IMG/VR virus record: IMGVR_UViG_3300009506_000198
Location: 1 to 23,062 of that record
Length of the DNA: 23,062 bases
Strand: one strand, 5' to 3'
DNA from: a virus
This document shows, piece after piece, positions 19,643-23,062 of this stretch. The stretch's first letter is position 1. Every line of letters starts with the position of its first letter. Made by a program: the position numbers and the translations under genes. The notes beneath the pieces are model-generated. The model saw only the letters and a program-made list of their open reading frames with translations. It did not search any database and was not told the DNA's origin.

Positions 19643-21484
19643 ATGGAAGATACCATTGTCCAAGCGGAAATAGAAGAGAAGGCTAGAAGGGCGAATAACT
19701 CCGATCTATGGGATAAACTTTGGAAAGATGAAGGGGATGACACTTGGAGGAAACAAGCGCTCACACGCGTGTACGCGCGTATATGCGCGCTACTGAAAAG
19801 AATTCCACCGTGGTCACCTAACGGAAATGTAATAGTTGATATAGGTGGTGGACGCGGAATACTCGCGAGTCAAATTGTAGAAGAGTGTCATTTAGTAGGT
19901 CAGAATCCACAAGAAAATATGATGGTTGTAGATCACAGTGATTCCGCTTTGGAAGCTGTAGCAGAAAAGGGGATGACTGGAATAAAATATGATTTGGAAA
20001 CAATTCGAGATATCGATGATTTTCCAAGCGCTACAGTTTACGTTTCTACAGAGTGTTTAGAACATCTTTCTACTATCTCTCGTAATCGAGTTTTAGAAAC
20101 TATAAAAAGAAATTCTTTCATAGGTGCGATGATATCAGTTCCTAACAATCGATTAGGTCCGGAAGAAGAACCACAGCACACCATAAAATTCAACGCCATG
20201 ACTTTCAAAAGGACACTTGAAAGTCATTTCGAACACGTAAGGGTTGAAGTGTTAGGACCATTTTTGCTAGGCGTATGCGGTGGATTAGCGAAGAAGGATT
20301 TCACATTATCAGCTACGCTTCCGGTTAGAGATGAAGAACACGATTTAGAACCTACGCTCGCAAGTTTACGCGGTATAGCTGATGAACTTGTGGTAGGGAT
20401 AGATCCACGTACCACAGATAATACCTGGAAGATAGCTGAATTATACGCTGATAAAATCTTCTATTTGCGCGATCCTATGGGTCCACCTACCGGACATATG
20501 AAAAATGATTGTCCTATTTGTGGTGGCGATTGTAGGGAATATATGGGTGAGGACAAAGTTAATTTCAGTTGGATAAGAAATCAGTGTATAGCTGAATGTA
20601 GTGGTGAATGGATCTTTATGACTGAAGGTCATGAAAGATTAGTAGGTGGTCAAGACGTTCTACTTCAACTAAATAGAATAGTTCCTAAACCAGCTAGAAT
20701 AGGTTTAGTACTAAGACAGGGTAATGGTCAACAATGGTCTTTTCCGTGGTTGTTTCAGAACGCTAAAGATATCTTTTTTACGCGTCCAGTTCACAACACC
20801 TTGGATTATCCTGATGGAACTTACGTTGTGAAGTTGCCTCAAATAAAGATGCTTCACGATAGACATGAAGAACGTTCAAAAAGTCGCGCCAAACAACGCA
20901 AAGCACAGAACAGAAACGCGCTATTAGATGACTGGCTAGCGCGAAAATCTGAAGCGAGTCTTTTTTATTTGGGTCAAGAATGGAGAGATATCGATCCAAA
21001 TAAAGCGATAGAAAGGCTTGAAGAGTTTTTAGTCGTTTCAAATAATGGGGTTCAGCGCTATCAAGCAAGGCTTATTCTGGCCAAAGAATATATGAGAAAG
21101 GGTAACGCGAAAGAAGCTTTCAGAGTGTTACACGGATGTACTTCTGATGACTGGACAAGGTGTGAACATTTTCTATGGTTAGGCGATATTGCCTTTCTTC
21201 AAGAAGATTATGAGAAGGCACATAGGTTTTATACGTACGCTGCTACCGGTATAGGCGATCCACCCTTTACGGTATGGTGGATTGACCTGATATACTACGG
21301 ACACTTGCCCGCTCAAAGATTAGCGCAAACTTGCGCTTATATGGGAAAAATAGAAGAATCTTTGATGTGGGCTAAAAAGGTTATAGAGCTTCTTCCGGAT
21401 GACTCACCCCTTGAAGCTTTTACGGAAGCAAAGGGAAATGTTACAATACTCGAAGAAGCATTGTCACAATGTAATGGAGAATAA
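19643..21484 (+). CDS. Fusion of SAM methyltransferase, GT2-like glycosyltransferase and TPR-like repeats
   Basis: The 613-residue product has three parts. Residues 60-215 are a class I SAM-dependent methyltransferase: VIVDIGGGRGILASQI (63-78, SAM-binding loop), VVDHSDSAL (95-103) and VSTECLEHLS (134-143). Residues 220-410 resemble a family 2 glycosyltransferase: LSATLPVRDEEHDLEPTLAS (222-241), LVVGIDPRTTDNTWKIAELY (249-268) and FSWIRNQCIAECSGEWIFMT (308-327). At the place of the usual metal-binding LDADE is MTEGHE (326-331), so the DxD motif is missing. A cysteine insert (C290, C293, C297) lies within this domain. Residues 440-610 are helical TPR-like repeats (for example AIERLEEFLVVSNNGVQRYQ, EDYEKAHRFYTYAATGI). 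The enzyme could modify virion proteins or a cell-surface glycan; the target is unknown. GTGAGGA precedes the ATG. Confidence 0.82.
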   Translation: MEDTIVQAEIEEKARRANNSDLWDKLWKDEGDDTWRKQALTRVYARICALLKRIPPWSPNGNVIVDIGGGRGILASQIVEECHLVGQNPQENMMVVDHSDSALEAVAEKGMTGIKYDLETIRDIDDFPSATVYVSTECLEHLSTISRNRVLETIKRNSFIGAMISVPNNRLGPEEEPQHTIKFNAMTFKRTLESHFEHVRVEVLGPFLLGVCGGLAKKDFTLSATLPVRDEEHDLEPTLASLRGIADELVVGIDPRTTDNTWKIAELYADKIFYLRDPMGPPTGHMKNDCPICGGDCREYMGEDKVNFSWIRNQCIAECSGEWIFMTEGHERLVGGQDVLLQLNRIVPKPARIGLVLRQGNGQQWSFPWLFQNAKDIFFTRPVHNTLDYPDGTYVVKLPQIKMLHDRHEERSKSRAKQRKAQNRNALLDDWLARKSEASLFYLGQEWRDIDPNKAIERLEEFLVVSNNGVQRYQARLILAKEYMRKGNAKEAFRVLHGCTSDDWTRCEHFLWLGDIAFLQEDYEKAHRFYTYAATGIGDPPFTVWWIDLIYYGHLPAQRLAQTCAYMGKIEESLMWAKKVIELLPDDSPLEAFTEAKGNVTILEEALSQCNGE

Positions 21485-21487
21485 GTC

Positions 21488-21988
21488 ATGACACCAAAGC
21501 AATTAATTCAAGACATTTTGCAAAGCAAAAAGTTCGGTGGTTTCGTCGATATTGAGGTTATCCGAGATAGCGGTGACGGACCTAAAGTTATTCAGCGTAG
21601 AAGGACGCATAACCTTGTAGTCAATACAGGTAAGCGTCAAACATGGCGTCAAGCTTGTGGCTTGAATACTAATGACTGGGATCAATTCAGAATTGGTACG
21701 TCTGGCGTAGCCGCTAATAGCGCACAAACCAACGTCCTATCACCTGTGACCGGAACGCTGAATACGGCTGATTCAAAAACGCTTTTGTCAGGAACAAGAA
21801 CGTTTCAATTGGTTATCAGCTATCCTTCAGGTGCCGGATCGAAGTCGGCTACCAACATTCAAGAAGTCGTTGTGTTGAATCAAAACACTTCACCGGGTGG
21901 ATCGGCACTTATGCGCGCCATCTTTACCCCTGTGAACAAGACTACCGCTGATAAGTTGAAGCTCACCTATAACGTTCGAATCGTGTAA
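21488..21988 (+). CDS. Putative virion structural protein (beta-rich)
   Basis: The 166-residue product has GGAGA before its ATG. An N-terminal helical stretch (MTPKQLIQDILQSKKFGGFV) is followed by a beta-rich body: HNLVVNTGKRQTWRQACGL (41-59), DQFRIGTSGVAANSAQTNVL (65-84), SPVTGTLNTADSKTLLSGTR and FQLVISYPSGAGSKSATNIQ, ending FTPVNKTTADKLKLTYNVRI. LVVNTG...RIGTSG is a pattern I associate with small phage virion proteins of neck, tail or fibre type. The position between the fusion enzyme and the fibre-like gene fits. The exact role is not known. Confidence 0.65.
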   Translation: MTPKQLIQDILQSKKFGGFVDIEVIRDSGDGPKVIQRRRTHNLVVNTGKRQTWRQACGLNTNDWDQFRIGTSGVAANSAQTNVLSPVTGTLNTADSKTLLSGTRTFQLVISYPSGAGSKSATNIQEVVVLNQNTSPGGSALMRAIFTPVNKTTADKLKLTYNVRIV

Positions 21989-21990
21989 TC

Positions 21991-22170
21991 ATGAGTATCA
22001 TAGACAAACCACAAGTTGTAGATTTGGTTTCGGTCGTAATCGAAACTGATTTTACACGTCCGGTTTATCCTTGTCCAAAATGTAATTCAGAAACAAAAAT
22101 ATATAAAAAAACAAATTTGAGGATTTGTTCTAATAAAAAATGCAGAAGTATAATTGATTTAGGAGAGTAA
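21991..22170 (+). CDS. 59-residue zinc-ribbon protein
   Basis: Between two virion-type genes an ATG at 21991 opens 59 codons ending in TAA at 22168-22170. The product has a hydrophobic first third (KPQVVDLVSVVIETDF) and then a clear zinc ribbon: CPKC (C28, C31) and CSNKKC (C46, C51), 14 residues apart. It fills the gap exactly; the next gene starts two bases after the stop, and its AGGAGAG site lies inside this frame. There is no strong ribosome binding site for the ATG, so translation may be coupled to the upstream gene. Function unknown; small zinc ribbons often bind nucleic acid or protein. Confidence 0.6.
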   Translation: MSIIDKPQVVDLVSVVIETDFTRPVYPCPKCNSETKIYKKTNLRICSNKKCRSIIDLGE

Positions 22171-22172
22171 TT

Positions 22173-22442
22173 ATGGCAAATCCAGCTACAGTTTCATGTT
22201 CTCAAGGTTCTTGGCAAAAGGTTGCTGATAATGTAACTAATGGCCTTGTAAAAAGACACATTAATTCTGAAGACGTTTTATTTTATGAAACATACAGATT
22301 ACATGGTGTAGCAGCACCAACAGATCTTACCGATGCGTCTACCTGGTGGTATAATCAAGATCTTATAATAAATCATATAGATCCGATAGATGTATATGTA
22401 TATGCGCAAAATAAGAGTGGTACTGTCAAGGTAGAATTGTAA
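22173..22442 (+). CDS. Small putative virion protein, unknown function
   Basis: The 89-residue product has a strong ribosome binding site (AGGAGAG). Aromatic-rich beta-type sequence (FYETYRLHGVAAPTDLTDAS, TWWYNQDLIINHIDPIDVYV, YAQNKSGTVKVEL) suggests a compact beta fold, as in adaptor or fibre-associated proteins. There is no cysteine motif or membrane segment apart from one N-terminal Cys. The stop overlaps the next start by one base. The DNA here is more A+T-rich than in the capsid region. Confidence 0.6.
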   Translation: MANPATVSCSQGSWQKVADNVTNGLVKRHINSEDVLFYETYRLHGVAAPTDLTDASTWWYNQDLIINHIDPIDVYVYAQNKSGTVKVEL

Positions 22443-23062
22443 TGAATAAATTTATTGGAAATAATGTAAGGCCAATTGACATTGGTATATTACCTAGTGA
22501 TTCTGCCATTGATAAAAATTATAAAATAGTTGGTAACGGATTAGGTATATTCAAAGCCTTTCTACCCTTCTCTGCCGGTGTATTTGCCAACGCATCCGAC
22601 CGCTACATCACAGCGAAAAACCCGTCGACTGGTCTGTACGAGATGACAGGTCCGTTTGGAGCGAATGTGTTAGCGACTCGGAATATCAGTGGTGATGTAT
22701 ACGGATTGTTCGAGAAACAGTACGCTACTGAAAATACCTATTCCGAAGTATTTAGACAAGCGATATCAAACTGGACTAACACTGAGGTTGACGTTAGTGA
22801 CGACTCTGCAACCTCCCCAGCGGGAACATTAACAGCAGATAAGGTGTACGAAACAACAGCAGACAGTTTACACGGAATAGTGCATTCATTTACACCGGAC
22901 GGCGCTAGTAGGTATTATGGGGTTTTGTTTCTAAAAGCAGCTGGTAGAACTAGATGTCGTGCTAACTTTGGAGCACCTCAATTTGTTGGTTCGCCATCAT
23001 GCCGCTTTAATATATCTACTGGGGTTACGTACGATGAAACGGACTGTGATGATTATGGACTT
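22442..23062 (+). CDS. N-terminal part of a tail-fibre or tailspike-like protein (3' truncated)
   Basis: The frame opens at ATG 22442, preceded by AAGGT, and is uninterrupted to the window edge (207 codons). Residues 1-75 (MNKFIGNNVRPIDIGILPSD, FLPFSAGVFANASDRYI) look like a virion-attachment region. Residues 93-200 resemble the carbohydrate-binding-like beta modules common in phage fibres and spikes: the patterns NTYSEVFRQAISNWTNTEVD, SPAGTLTADKVYETTADSLH, YYGVLFLKAAGRTRCRANFG and FNISTGVTYDE fit the usual W-(6-8)-V, P-x-G-(x)-TADK, (S/G)V-x-x-KA and FN-x-STG order. The base composition becomes richer in G+C after about 22560. The C-terminal receptor-binding part lies outside the window. Confidence 0.7.
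   Translation, partial: MNKFIGNNVRPIDIGILPSDSAIDKNYKIVGNGLGIFKAFLPFSAGVFANASDRYITAKNPSTGLYEMTGPFGANVLATRNISGDVYGLFEKQYATENTYSEVFRQAISNWTNTEVDVSDDSATSPAGTLTADKVYETTADSLHGIVHSFTPDGASRYYGVLFLKAAGRTRCRANFGAPQFVGSPSCRFNISTGVTYDETDCDDYGL

Noticed and set aside
1-23062. CRISPR arrays, insertion sequences and integrase-type genes
   Set aside because: No regularly spaced direct repeats, transposase motifs or recombinase signatures were seen on either strand.

Overview
The window is a piece of a tailed double-stranded DNA bacteriophage (Caudoviricetes-type) genome. Every gene I can support lies on the + strand. The genes are packed tightly, with ATGA, GTGA or one-base overlaps or short gaps, and many have AAGGAG-like ribosome binding sites, which fits a bacterial host. 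The sequence is moderately A+T-rich. The host cannot be named from the sequence. No integrase, repressor, tRNA, CRISPR array or insertion sequence was seen, so lifestyle is undetermined. Both ends cut through genes. No stretch over 300 bases lacks a gene.

Region 1 (1-4839) is an accessory block. It holds small basic or unrecognised proteins, a free-standing HNH endonuclease, an S-adenosylmethionine decarboxylase (SpeD) homologue, a winged-helix protein, a membrane-anchored HExxH metallopeptidase-like protein, a small membrane protein behind a good terminator, and a tandem helix-turn-helix protein related to the C-terminal part of the HNH enzyme.

Region 2 (4839-9021) holds a candidate small terminase subunit, a zinc amidase endolysin, a cysteine-rich protein of a widespread phage family of unknown function (probably DUF7227) with extra zinc-finger-like motifs at its N-terminus, and a second membrane HExxH protein. 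A structured, possibly promoter-bearing leader follows, and then three small proteins likely linked to the virion.

Region 3 (9022-19597) is the packaging and head module: large terminase interrupted by a complete intein with a LAGLIDADG-type endonuclease, portal, Mu gpF-like minor head protein, XkdF-like prohead protease, scaffold-like protein, HK97-fold major capsid protein with an inserted beta domain, and several small head-associated proteins. Three proteins carrying or following head-protease-associated domains (8713, 15207, 18821) end in the same kind of C-terminal peptide, [FL]-W-x-[GS]-[ILV]-[IL]-COOH. Most real gaps here carry a short perfect inverted repeat just before the next ribosome binding site.

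Region 4 (19643-end) has a 613-residue fusion of methyltransferase, glycosyltransferase and TPR-like repeats, a virion-type protein, a 59-residue zinc-ribbon protein, a small protein, and the start of a tail-fibre or tailspike-like gene that runs off the window.

The strongest candidates for something undescribed are the shared C-terminal tail, the hairpin-plus-ribosome-binding-site arrangement, and the methyltransferase-glycosyltransferase-TPR fusion in the virion module.
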